From the NCBI GenBank assembly GCA_039197885.1, contig JBCCTY010000037.1:1-21215 (forward strand): a stretch of 21,215 nt of DNA. Direction: 5' to 3'. This document shows positions 7,290-13,828 of the stretch, one piece after another. Made by a program: the position numbers and the translations under genes. This stretch comes from JBCBSZ01 sp039197885. Its GTDB lineage: Bacteria > Actinomycetota > Acidimicrobiia > Acidimicrobiales > Poriferisodalaceae. The notes below the pieces were generated by a model, which made no database searches, was not told the origin of the DNA, and saw only the letters and a program-made list of their open reading frames with translations. Position 1 is the stretch's first letter, and each line of letters opens with the position of its first letter.

Positions 7290-7295
7290 ATCGTA
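7290..7295 (-). promoter_or_regulatory. -10 box of the membrane peptide/ATPase operon
   Basis: On the minus strand TACGAT ends 7 bases before GTG 7282, the same layout as at the DUF3566 gene. It would drive a leaderless transcript covering the small peptide, the ATPase and perhaps the MDMPI-like gene. Confidence 0.45.
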
Positions 7296-7364
7296 CGTGC
7301 GCGAGACGGGACCCGTGGGCCGTCCGGACGCAGCAGCCGGTGTCGGGAAGGCGGGTCGCCGACG

Positions 7365-7370
7365 TAGGGT
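7365..7370 (+). promoter_or_regulatory. -10 box of lgt
   Basis: TAGGGT ends 6 bases before the GTG start of lgt at 7377 and no Shine-Dalgarno sequence is present, which suggests a leaderless mRNA. It is divergent from the ATPase operon promoter 70 bases away, so the interval 7283-7376 is a compact two-way promoter region. Confidence 0.45.
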
Positions 7371-7376
7371 TCTCCC

Positions 7377-8228
7377 GTGGTGCAGATGCAATCGCGGGTG
7401 CTCGCGTCCATCCCCAGCCCGGGCGACAACGCCATCGACCTGGGTCCGCTGTCACTGCGCGCCTACGGCATCCTGATCGCGCTCGGTGTCGTGGCCGCGG
7501 TCTGGCTGACGCAGCGGCGGTGGGCCGCCCGGGGCCATGATCCCGACCAGATCACGACCGTGGCGATGTGGGCCGTGCCCTTCGGCGTGGTGGGAGCGCG
7601 GATCTACCACGTGATCACCGACAACGAGCGTTTCCGGGGCAACTGGGGTGAGGCGTTCGAGATCTGGTCCGGTGGTCTCGGGATCTGGGGGGCCATCGCC
7701 GGCGGTGCGGTCGGCGCCATGATCGCGGCGCGTCGCACCGGCATATCGATGCTCGAGCTGGCCGATGCCGTCGCCCCGGGCCTCCTCGTCGCCCAGGCCA
7801 TCGGTCGTCTCGGCAACTGGTTCAACCAGGAGCTGTTCGGCCGGCCCAGCGATCTGCCCTGGGCGCTCGAGATCGATCCCGAGCACCGTCCGGCGGAGTA
7901 CCTCGATGTCGAGACCTTCCACCCGACGTTCCTCTACGAGGCCCTGTGGAACCTGGCCGTGGCGGCGTTCCTGATCTTCGTCGCACCACGGGTGTTCCGG
8001 CACGCCCGCGACGGAGCGATCTTCGCGCTCTACGTCGTCGGCTACACGTTCGGTCGGTTGTGGATCGAGCTCGTTCGCATCGATCCGGCCAGCGAGGTCC
8101 TCGGTCAGCGGGTCAACGTCTGGGTGAGCCTGCTGGTGATGGCCGGTGGCCTCGTCGCCTTCCTCCGGCTGCGTCGTGACCCCGAGTCCGTCGAGCCCGA
8201 TCCGGAGTCCGTCGAGCCGACTGCTTGA
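7377..8228 (+). CDS. lgt: Prolipoprotein diacylglyceryl transferase
   Basis: Lgt moves a diacylglyceryl group from phosphatidylglycerol to the lipobox cysteine of prolipoproteins, the first step of lipoprotein maturation, in the cytoplasmic membrane. The 283-residue protein shows the family signature GRLGNWFNQELFGRP, the early LSLRAYGILIALG helix (with the RxYG element), GGLGIWGAIAGG, HPTFLYEALWN and the late GYTFGRLWIELVRID segment containing the conserved arginine. Several membrane spans are evident. The final 14 residues contain a duplicated DPESVEP sequence, a hydrophilic tail. The start is GTG 7377; two more possible starts follow within a few codons. It precedes the flagellar cluster but has no evident flagellar role. 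Confidence 0.95.
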   Translation: MVQMQSRVLASIPSPGDNAIDLGPLSLRAYGILIALGVVAAVWLTQRRWAARGHDPDQITTVAMWAVPFGVVGARIYHVITDNERFRGNWGEAFEIWSGGLGIWGAIAGGAVGAMIAARRTGISMLELADAVAPGLLVAQAIGRLGNWFNQELFGRPSDLPWALEIDPEHRPAEYLDVETFHPTFLYEALWNLAVAAFLIFVAPRVFRHARDGAIFALYVVGYTFGRLWIELVRIDPASEVLGQRVNVWVSLLVMAGGLVAFLRLRRDPESVEPDPESVEPTA

Positions 8229-8251
8229 CCACGCCCCGGGGCGGCCGACCC
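8225..8251 (+). promoter_or_regulatory. Sigma-28-like promoter candidate before flgB
   Basis: TTGA (8225-8228), a 15-base spacer and GCCGACCC (8244-8251) loosely resemble TAAA-N15-GCCGATAA. The first element overlaps the lgt stop codon. It shares GCCGAC with the site before fliA. The -35 match is poor, so confidence is low. The transcript would carry a leader of roughly 90 bases into flgB. Confidence 0.22.
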
Positions 8252-8322
8252 CTCCGTGTGACATCACGAAACCACGGACGGACGACGGAGGCCCAGGGAT
8301 GGCGGCCCCTCGGTCCGCCGCG

Positions 8323-8341
8323 CCTCCCCGTCCACGGGAGG
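8323..8341 (+). promoter_or_regulatory. Hairpin sequestering the flgB ribosome binding site
   Basis: CCTCCC (8323-8328) is the exact complement of the flgB Shine-Dalgarno sequence GGGAGG (8336-8341), with a 7-base loop CGTCCAC and a possible extra G-U pair at 8322/8342. The ATG follows after only four bases. Folding would block ribosome entry to the first gene of the flagellar operon. Confidence 0.4.
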
Positions 8342-8345
8342 TCAC

Positions 8346-8696
8346 ATGGGACTCGCCGACACGACGATGAAGGTCATGCATCACGCGATGCAGGGCCTGA
8401 CGACGCGTGGCGAGGTGCGTGCGCACAACATCGCCAACGCCGAGACGCCGGAGTACCAGGCTCGCGACGTGCCCTTCGAGGCCGAGCTGCGCCGGGCGCT
8501 GCGATCCGATGACCTCGACCGGCAGGTCCGCCAGCCCGTGACGCTGCGCGACACGTTGCCCGACGTGCACGGCAACACCGTCGAGCTCGAGAACGAGATG
8601 GTCGCCCTGCTCGAGGACCAGGTGCGCTTCGACACCGTCGTGGCCTCCTACAACGGCAAGGTCGACATCTACCGCCGCGCGATCGGGGGTCGTTGA
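8346..8696 (+). CDS. flgB: Flagellar proximal rod protein FlgB
   Basis: FlgB forms the innermost rod of the basal body, next to FliE, after export by the flagellar type III apparatus. The 116-residue product has the rod N-terminal motif RGEVRAHNIANAETPEYQARDVPF, which matches the NIAN.TPGY-type signature with PEY replacing PGY, and the C-terminal pairing helix VELENEMVALLEDQVRFDTVVASYNGKV. Length is slightly under the usual 130. ATG 8346 follows GGGAGG after four bases. It begins the plus-strand flagellar operon, and its stop overlaps the flgC start. Confidence 0.93.
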   Translation: MGLADTTMKVMHHAMQGLTTRGEVRAHNIANAETPEYQARDVPFEAELRRALRSDDLDRQVRQPVTLRDTLPDVHGNTVELENEMVALLEDQVRFDTVVASYNGKVDIYRRAIGGR

Positions 8697-9100
8697 TGCC
8701 GGGGCCCTTCGCGGCGATGCACAACGGGGCGTCCGGTGTCAGCGTCGGGCAGCGGTGGCTCGACACCATCTCCCACAACATCGCCAACATCAACACCTAC
8801 ACCTCGACCGAGGAGGAGCCCTTCCGGGCGCGCTACCTGGTCATCGAGGAGAACGGTGGGGGGACGTCGCCGCGCGGGGTGCAGCTGCGCTCGGTCGTCC
8901 GAGCCGAGGGCGATGCGCCGGTGGTCTATGACCCCGAGCACCCGCTCGCCGACGAGGACGGGATCGTGCAGGGCCCTCTCGTCGACCTGAGCGGCCAGAT
9001 GACCGACCTGATCATCGCCAGTCGCCACATGCAGGCCAACAGCCGGGTGATCACGGCCGCTCGTGAGGCGTACGAGTCCGCGCTCACGATCGGTCGCTGA
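8696..9100 (+). CDS. flgC: Flagellar proximal rod protein FlgC
   Basis: FlgC is a proximal rod subunit exported through the flagellar secretion apparatus. The 134-residue protein contains the N-terminal SGVSVGQRWLDTISHNIANINTYTS segment and the C-terminal coiled region MTDLIIASRHMQANSRVITAAREAYESAL, both diagnostic of the FlgB/C/F/G family and specifically of FlgC (PEHPLADEDGIVQGP is the FlgC central sequence). ATG 8696 overlaps the flgB stop by one base (TGATG), so translation is likely coupled. A TTG one codon earlier would be the only alternative. Confidence 0.94.
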   Translation: MPGPFAAMHNGASGVSVGQRWLDTISHNIANINTYTSTEEEPFRARYLVIEENGGGTSPRGVQLRSVVRAEGDAPVVYDPEHPLADEDGIVQGPLVDLSGQMTDLIIASRHMQANSRVITAAREAYESALTIGR

Positions 9101-9120
9101 GGGAACGGGGAGGAATCGTC

Positions 9121-9447
9121 ATGGACATCGGAGCAGTCGGCGCCGCCGGGGCGCAGCGTTTCCAGCCGGTGCGGCCGACCCAGCCGGAGGCCCCGAACGC
9201 CGGGGGTTCCGGCGTCGACGAGGCCCCGGGCTTCGCCGAGATGCTCGAGGACGGCATCACTGCGGTCGCCGACGCCGAACGTCAGGCCGACGACCTCGCG
9301 CAGCGCTTCGCCGTCGGAGATCCCAGCGTGCAGATCCAGGACGTCACGGTCGCGACGACCGAGGCCGGCCTGTCCGTCCAGCTGATGGTCGCCGTGCGCG
9401 ACCGGGCCCTCGAGGCCTATCAGCAAGTCATCAACCTGCAGGTCTGA
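9121..9447 (+). CDS. fliE: Flagellar hook-basal body adaptor FliE
   Basis: FliE joins the MS ring to the rod and is one of the earliest substrates of the flagellar exporter. The 108-residue product has a disordered N-terminus and a helical C-terminal half (FAEMLEDGITAVADAERQADDLAQRFAVGDPSVQIQDVTVATTEAGLSVQLMVAVRDRALEAYQQVINLQV). The DVTVATTEAGLSVQL and EAYQQVINLQV pieces are typical of FliE. ATG 9121 follows GGGGAGG after seven bases. In most bacteria fliF, fliG and fliH follow; here only a 45-codon gene separates fliE from fliI. Confidence 0.92.
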   Translation: MDIGAVGAAGAQRFQPVRPTQPEAPNAGGSGVDEAPGFAEMLEDGITAVADAERQADDLAQRFAVGDPSVQIQDVTVATTEAGLSVQLMVAVRDRALEAYQQVINLQV

Positions 9448-9449
9448 CC

Positions 9450-9587
9450 GTGGCGGAAGAGGTCATGTCCCAGAACGACATCGATGCCCTGATCGCCCGG
9501 ATGCAGGGCGGCGGCGATGCCGCAGCGGTACCCGCCGATGCGGAGGCAGAGATGGGCGACGAGTCGCCGATGGACGGGGACGACTGA
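9450..9587 (+). CDS. 45-residue microprotein with a FliM-type EIDALL motif
   Basis: GTG 9450 starts two bases after the fliE stop, in the same TGACCGTG junction that begins fliI at 9590; the stop lies two bases before fliI. Residues 6-18 read MSQNDIDALIARM, matching FliM residues 6-18 (LSQAEIDALLNSM) and FliI residues 6-18 (LTQEEIDALVAGM). The rest is glycine/alanine-rich, then acidic (ending ESPMDGDD), and looks disordered. In FliM and FliY this N-terminal motif binds phosphorylated CheY. A free peptide of this kind could act as a CheY decoy or as a small motor-binding adaptor; neither role is known. ATG 9465 is an alternative start, but it would lose residues 1-5 of the shared layout. No other domain is visible. 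Confidence 0.7.
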   Translation: MAEEVMSQNDIDALIARMQGGGDAAAVPADAEAEMGDESPMDGDD

Positions 9588-9589
9588 CC

Positions 9590-11077
9590 GTGTCCGGCGC
9601 GAGCCTGACCCAGGAGGAGATCGACGCGCTGGTTGCCGGGATGGCGGCAGCGGCTCCGACGCCTGCGCCGGAGCCGGCGGGCCCGCCCGAGCCGCCGGCC
9701 GTTCGTCGCCGTCGTCGTACCTCCACGCGTGGGCCGCGCGTCCGCCTGCCCGAGCTCGACGACCGCGCGGACCGACTCCGCCGAGAGACCGGTTGTCGCC
9801 TCGAGGGTCGGGTGGCCCGGGTGGTCGGTCACGAGATCGAGCTGCGCGGCCTGCGGCTGCGGGTCGGCGAGCTGATCGACATCCACGTGGGCGGTGACGT
9901 CCGGCCCGGTGAGGTGGTCGGCATCGACGCACGCGGCGCGCGGGCGTTGGTGCTCGGCGACACCGACGGCATCGGCCAGGGCGACCGTGTCGTCGCCCGG
10001 CCCGACGGGCACGGCGTGACGGTCTCGCCGGCCCTGCTCGGTCGGGTCATCGACGCGACCGGAGCGCCGCTCGACGGTCGGGGCCCGATCGAGGGGCACC
10101 GGGTGCCCCTCGCCAACCCCGTGCCGCAACCACTGGCGCGCCGCCGCATCACCGAGCCGCTCCCCATGGGCGTCCGCGTGCTCGACTCGTTGTGCACCGC
10201 TGCCCGAGGCCAGCGCCTCGGGCTCTTCGGCGGCTCGGGCGTCGGCAAGTCGACCCTCCTCGGCATGATGGCCGCCGGGACCGCCGCCGACGTCAACGTC
10301 GTCGCCCTCATCGGTGAGCGAGGCCGGGAGGTGCGCGAGTTCGTCGAGGACGAGCTCGGGCCCGAGGCCCTCGCTCGATCGGTCGTCGTCGTGGCGACGT
10401 CGGATCAACCCCCGCTCGTCCGGCTCCGGGCGGGCGAGGTCGCCACCCGCATCGCCGAGTGGTTCGCCGACGAGGGTGCCGACGTGCTGCTCCTGTTCGA
10501 CTCGTTGACCCGCATGGCGATGGCGCAGCGGGACGTCGGCCTGGCTGCCGGTGAGCCGCCGACCGCCCGGGGCTACACCCCGTCGGTGTTCTCGATGCTG
10601 CCGAACCTCCTGGAACGGACGGGCCCACGGGAGCGCGGCACCGTCACCGGCTTCTACACGGTGCTCGTCGACGGCGACGACATGAACGACCCGATCGCCG
10701 ACGCCGCTCGAGGCATCCTCGACGGTCACATCGTGCTCGACCGACGGTTGGCGATCGAGGGTCGGTACCCGGCCATCGATCCGTTGGCGTCGCTCAGTCG
10801 CTTGCAGGCGAAGGTGCTCGATCCGGAAGGCCAGCGGCTCGCCGTCATCATCCGGGCGGCGCTGGCCGCGATCGAGGAGGTCCGCGACCTCGTCGAGGTC
10901 GGCGCCTACGTCCCGGGCACGAACCCGGTCGCCGATCGTGCGCTCGCCGTCCGCGGTGACCTGATCGGCTTCCTCAAGCAGGACGTCGACGACCGTGCGC
11001 CGTTCGACGACACGTTCCGCCGGCTCGCCGTGCTCGGCGACCGCCTGGCCGAGGAGGTGCGTGATGGCGCGACGTGA
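9590..11077 (+). CDS. fliI: Flagellar type III export ATPase FliI with N-terminal EIDALV module
   Basis: FliI hydrolyses ATP at the base of the flagellar exporter to help deliver and unfold substrates. The 495-residue protein has the beta-barrel domain (about 70-140), Walker A GGSGVGKST (214-222), the GERGREVREF loop, Walker B LLLFD (300-304), the SLTRMAMAQRDVGLAAGEPP signature and PAIDPLASLSR. It is about 40-60 residues longer than usual because of an N-terminal extension: LTQEEIDALVAGM at residues 6-18, an alanine/proline linker to about 37 and RRRRR at 39-43. This extension resembles FliM's CheY-binding N-terminus, not a known FliI part. The FliH partner that normally tethers FliI is not encoded beside it. 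The stop overlaps the fliJ start by 14 bases. Confidence 0.95.
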   Translation: MSGASLTQEEIDALVAGMAAAAPTPAPEPAGPPEPPAVRRRRRTSTRGPRVRLPELDDRADRLRRETGCRLEGRVARVVGHEIELRGLRLRVGELIDIHVGGDVRPGEVVGIDARGARALVLGDTDGIGQGDRVVARPDGHGVTVSPALLGRVIDATGAPLDGRGPIEGHRVPLANPVPQPLARRRITEPLPMGVRVLDSLCTAARGQRLGLFGGSGVGKSTLLGMMAAGTAADVNVVALIGERGREVREFVEDELGPEALARSVVVVATSDQPPLVRLRAGEVATRIAEWFADEGADVLLLFDSLTRMAMAQRDVGLAAGEPPTARGYTPSVFSMLPNLLERTGPRERGTVTGFYTVLVDGDDMNDPIADAARGILDGHIVLDRRLAIEGRYPAIDPLASLSRLQAKVLDPEGQRLAVIIRAALAAIEEVRDLVEVGAYVPGTNPVADRALAVRGDLIGFLKQDVDDRAPFDDTFRRLAVLGDRLAEEVRDGAT

Positions 11078-11519
11078 CCCGCTGCGGACGGTGCTGCGCC
11101 TGCGCCGGATCCGCGAGCAGCAGGCCGAGGCCGACGTCGCGGAGCATCGGCAGAAGGTCGAGGAGGCCCGGGCCAACCTCGCCGAACGGCGGGCCCGGAT
11201 CGAGGCCGAGCGCTCGGTCGAGCTGGTCGCGATGGAAGCGGCCCGCATGCGCGCCCTCCAGCTCAGCGGCCTCCGCTCCGTCGAGCTCGTCGAGCAGGCG
11301 CGCGACGAGGTGCGCCGGGCCGTGGACGAGCTCGACGCATCGACCCGCCGGTGGAGCGAGGCGTCCGCCGGTCGGAAGACGGCCGAGCGGCTCAGCGAGC
11401 GACGTCGCACCGACGCCGCCGCCGTCGCCATGCGAGCGAGCCACAAGTCGCTCGACGAGCTGGTCTCGCTGCTGCGAGCCCACCGTCAGCGCGCCGAGCA
11501 GGACGAGGACGTCGAATGA
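11064..11519 (+). CDS. fliJ: FliJ-like export chaperone / ATPase stalk
   Basis: FliJ is a short antiparallel coiled coil that sits in the centre of the FliI hexamer and couples it to the export gate. This 151-residue product is almost entirely helical and charged (REQQAEADVAEHRQKVEEARANLAERRARIEAERS...), with a second long helix from about residue 80 onward. Its position right after fliI and its start DPLRTVLRLRRIREQQ fit FliJ. ATG 11064 is preferred to the longer frame because GAGGAGG lies just before it and the upstream codons overlap fliI. The stop overlaps the next gene as ATGA. Confidence 0.85.
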   Translation: MARRDPLRTVLRLRRIREQQAEADVAEHRQKVEEARANLAERRARIEAERSVELVAMEAARMRALQLSGLRSVELVEQARDEVRRAVDELDASTRRWSEASAGRKTAERLSERRRTDAAAVAMRASHKSLDELVSLLRAHRQRAEQDEDVE

Positions 11520-12268
11520 GTGCCCTCGAACGGATCGATCAGATCACGATGAACGTCGACGCCGTGAACGCCGCGGTGTTCGGGAACCGCTCGTCCTTCG
11601 AGGCGATGCTCGACGCGGCGGTGGCCGGTGGACCTCGTCTCGACGTTCCGTCGGACCCACGGGCCCTGGCGATCCGCGCCGGCACCGTCACTCGCGAAGA
11701 GATCGAGGCTGCTGACGACGAGGCGGCACGGGCCGCCGTCGCCGAACCGGCAGCCGACACCGCGGCCCCGGCGGCCTCGACACCGGTGGTCGACGAGACC
11801 GACGGGGTCGGCATCGCCGTGGGTGTCACCGGTGCGCCACCGCTCCCGACGGGGGAGTGGAGCACCCGCCTGCCCGAACGTGGCCAGGAGTGGGCGTCGG
11901 CCATCGAGGAGGCGGCGACCCGCCACGGTCTCGAACCCGAGCTGCTCGGTGCGCTGGTGTGGTCGGAGTCGGCCTTCGATCCGCAGGCGGTGTCGTCGGC
12001 CGGGGCGATCGGCCTGGCCCAGCTCATGCCGGGCACCGCGGCCGAGCTCGGCGTGGATCCGCGCGACCCGCTGCAGAACCTCGAGGGCGGAGCCCGCTAC
12101 CTCCGCCAGCAGCTCGATCGCTTCGGCTCGTTCGAACTGGGTCTCGCCGCCTACAACGCCGGTCCGACCCGGGTCGCGAACGCCGGTGGTGTTCCCGCCA
12201 TCGCCGAGACCCAGGCCTACGTCCGGGTCGTCCTCGACCGCTACGTGCAACTCGGAGGCCTCGCATGA
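11516..12268 (+). CDS. Lytic transglycosylase (SLT domain) in the flagellar operon
   Basis: The C-terminal half (about residues 122-245) is a soluble lytic transglycosylase domain: catalytic Glu151 in ALVWSESAFDPQAVSS, then GAIGLAQLMPGTAAELGV and the AAYNAGPTRV motif. Such enzymes cleave the MurNAc-GlcNAc bond and open the wall for the growing rod. The N-terminal half is low-complexity and has no Sec signal peptide or membrane span, so export through the flagellar secretion apparatus, as for FlgJ-type muramidases, is a reasonable inference. The gene starts at ATG 11516 inside the fliJ stop (ATGA) and its own stop overlaps fliK in the same way, which puts it firmly in the operon. Its gene name is uncertain. 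Confidence 0.9.
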   Translation: MSALERIDQITMNVDAVNAAVFGNRSSFEAMLDAAVAGGPRLDVPSDPRALAIRAGTVTREEIEAADDEAARAAVAEPAADTAAPAASTPVVDETDGVGIAVGVTGAPPLPTGEWSTRLPERGQEWASAIEEAATRHGLEPELLGALVWSESAFDPQAVSSAGAIGLAQLMPGTAAELGVDPRDPLQNLEGGARYLRQQLDRFGSFELGLAAYNAGPTRVANAGGVPAIAETQAYVRVVLDRYVQLGGLA

Positions 12269-13788
12269 CCGCCCCGCTGCTCCCACCCGGCCCCTCGCCC
12301 GAGGTGACCACCCGCCCGACGGCCGATCGCGGCCACGACGACGGCTTCGCCCGCGTCCTCGACCGTGCCGACCGCAGCGGTCGACGGGCCCACGACCGTC
12401 ACGCCGATCGAGCGGACCGTCGCAGCGACGAGCAGCGCGCCGATCGAGCGGACCGTCGCGGCGACGACCATCGCACCGACGGGCCCGGACGGGACCGCGA
12501 CGACCGTGTCGAACCCGACGATCACGAGCGGATCGAGGCCGATCGCGTCGAACGCGACGACGATCGGATGGAGCGCGATCGCGTCGATCAGGACGTCGAT
12601 CGGGCCCACGACGACCGCCTCGACGACGCTGCCGACCAGGACCGGCCCGAGCCCGACGCGACGGATGCGCCCGCCGATGACGGCGAGATCAGCGCCGAGG
12701 GTGCGGTGATCGACGACGGGGCCTCCCTCGCCGCCGGCGACCAGGAGGGTCCGGGACCGGAGGTGGCGGTCGAGAGCGATGAGGACGACCTCCAGGCCGT
12801 GCTCGGCTGGGTGGACGCCTCGTCCGCCGAGACCACGTCGACCTCGATCGGCGACGGTGCGACACCGTCCGCCGCCCGGACCATCGGCGCGGCAGGCGGG
12901 GCGCAACCCGGAGGGTCCTCGGACATCGGGGACGGGGCCGTGGATCTGACGACCGAGACCACGGTCGCCGCCACGACGCCGACCGACGCCGAGGGGGACG
13001 CCCCCACCGTGGCGGCCACGAGCACCGCTGCGCCGGTGGCGGGTGCGCGGACCATCGCCGATGCCGCCACCGACGGTGCCGAGCCCCAGGCCGACCAGGC
13101 GACGAGCCCGACCACCGCCACCGGCGCCACGACCTCGGGCGACGGCGCCGAGGCCGACGACGGCTCCCGGCGCGACCAGGCGCCGCCACCGCCGGTCGCG
13201 ACGCCCACCGCGACTCCTGCCGCCGAGGCCCAGCGGCTCGGCGCCCGCGCCCCGATGCCCACCGATCCGACCGCTGCCGCGGCGCGGGTCGTCACCGATC
13301 CGTCCGCAGCCGATGCCGCCCCCGAGCCCACGGCACCGGTCCAGGCGCCGGCGGCCGCTCCGTCCTCGACGTCGCCGACCGCCGGCCCGGCCCCGGCACT
13401 GCCCTCCGCTGCCGTCCAGCGGATCATCGAGGTCGTCGAGGAGATCGCGCGGCAGTCGCCGCCTCGGTCGATGACGGTCGATCTCAGCGACCTCGAAGGT
13501 GTCCGGGTCCAGGTGGCCCTCGACGGGGCGGGCGTCCGCATCAGGGTGCTCGACGAGATGGGCGCAGACGCCCGCCGCCAGCTCGAGCGCGAGCTCGCTC
13601 GGTCACTCGCCGAGCGCGGCTTCGACCTCTCCCAGGACGGTGGATCCCAGCAGCGCGGCGGTGCGAACGACCGCACCGACCGCGAGACCACCGCCTCCTA
13701 CCTGCCGCACAGCACCGGTCGTGTGCTGCGGCCTGCGCCGTCCTCGGAGGCGGCGCCCATGTCCGACCAGCGAGGAGTCCGACTGTGA
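12265..13788 (+). CDS. fliK: Flagellar hook-length control protein FliK
   Basis: FliK measures hook length and switches export specificity from hook to filament. The 507-residue protein is mostly disordered; the conserved part is the C-terminal Flg_hook domain (about residues 385-460), including PPRSMTVDLSDLEGVRVQVALDGAGVRIRVLDEMGADARRQLERELARSLAERGFDL. Residues 24-135 form an unusual Asp/Arg-rich block containing a 36-bp tandem repeat. The middle is alanine/threonine/proline-rich, as in other FliK rulers. Identity is weak in sequence but strong from position between the transglycosylase and flgD. ATG 12265 overlaps the upstream stop (ATGA). Confidence 0.85.
   Translation: MTAPLLPPGPSPEVTTRPTADRGHDDGFARVLDRADRSGRRAHDRHADRADRRSDEQRADRADRRGDDHRTDGPGRDRDDRVEPDDHERIEADRVERDDDRMERDRVDQDVDRAHDDRLDDAADQDRPEPDATDAPADDGEISAEGAVIDDGASLAAGDQEGPGPEVAVESDEDDLQAVLGWVDASSAETTSTSIGDGATPSAARTIGAAGGAQPGGSSDIGDGAVDLTTETTVAATTPTDAEGDAPTVAATSTAAPVAGARTIADAATDGAEPQADQATSPTTATGATTSGDGAEADDGSRRDQAPPPPVATPTATPAAEAQRLGARAPMPTDPTAAAARVVTDPSAADAAPEPTAPVQAPAAAPSSTSPTAGPAPALPSAAVQRIIEVVEEIARQSPPRSMTVDLSDLEGVRVQVALDGAGVRIRVLDEMGADARRQLERELARSLAERGFDLSQDGGSQQRGGANDRTDRETTASYLPHSTGRVLRPAPSSEAAPMSDQRGVRL
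12402..12473 (+). repeat. 36-bp tandem direct repeat inside fliK
   Basis: Two adjacent 36-bp copies (12402-12437 and 12438-12473) share a perfect 22-base start and differ at a few positions near their ends. Each encodes twelve residues with the core ADRADRR. The repeat keeps the reading frame and lies in the Asp/Arg-rich part of FliK. Confidence 0.75.
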
Positions 13789-13828
13789 CCCCGAACCCAG
13801 CCAGCCCCACCACGACCGGAGGTGCCCG

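Noticed and set aside
4206..7367. Plus-strand 1053-codon open frame
   Set aside because: It is antisense to the P-type ATPase and the MDMPI-like gene, which have intact motifs. The translation has no recognisable domain and biased composition.
8229..8345. c-di-GMP or other riboswitch in the flgB leader
   Set aside because: No GEMM-type conserved core was found; only the short Shine-Dalgarno hairpin is supported.
9431..11446. Minus-strand 671-codon open frame
   Set aside because: Antisense to the microprotein, fliI and fliJ. It shows no domain; stop codons are simply rare in this frame at high GC.
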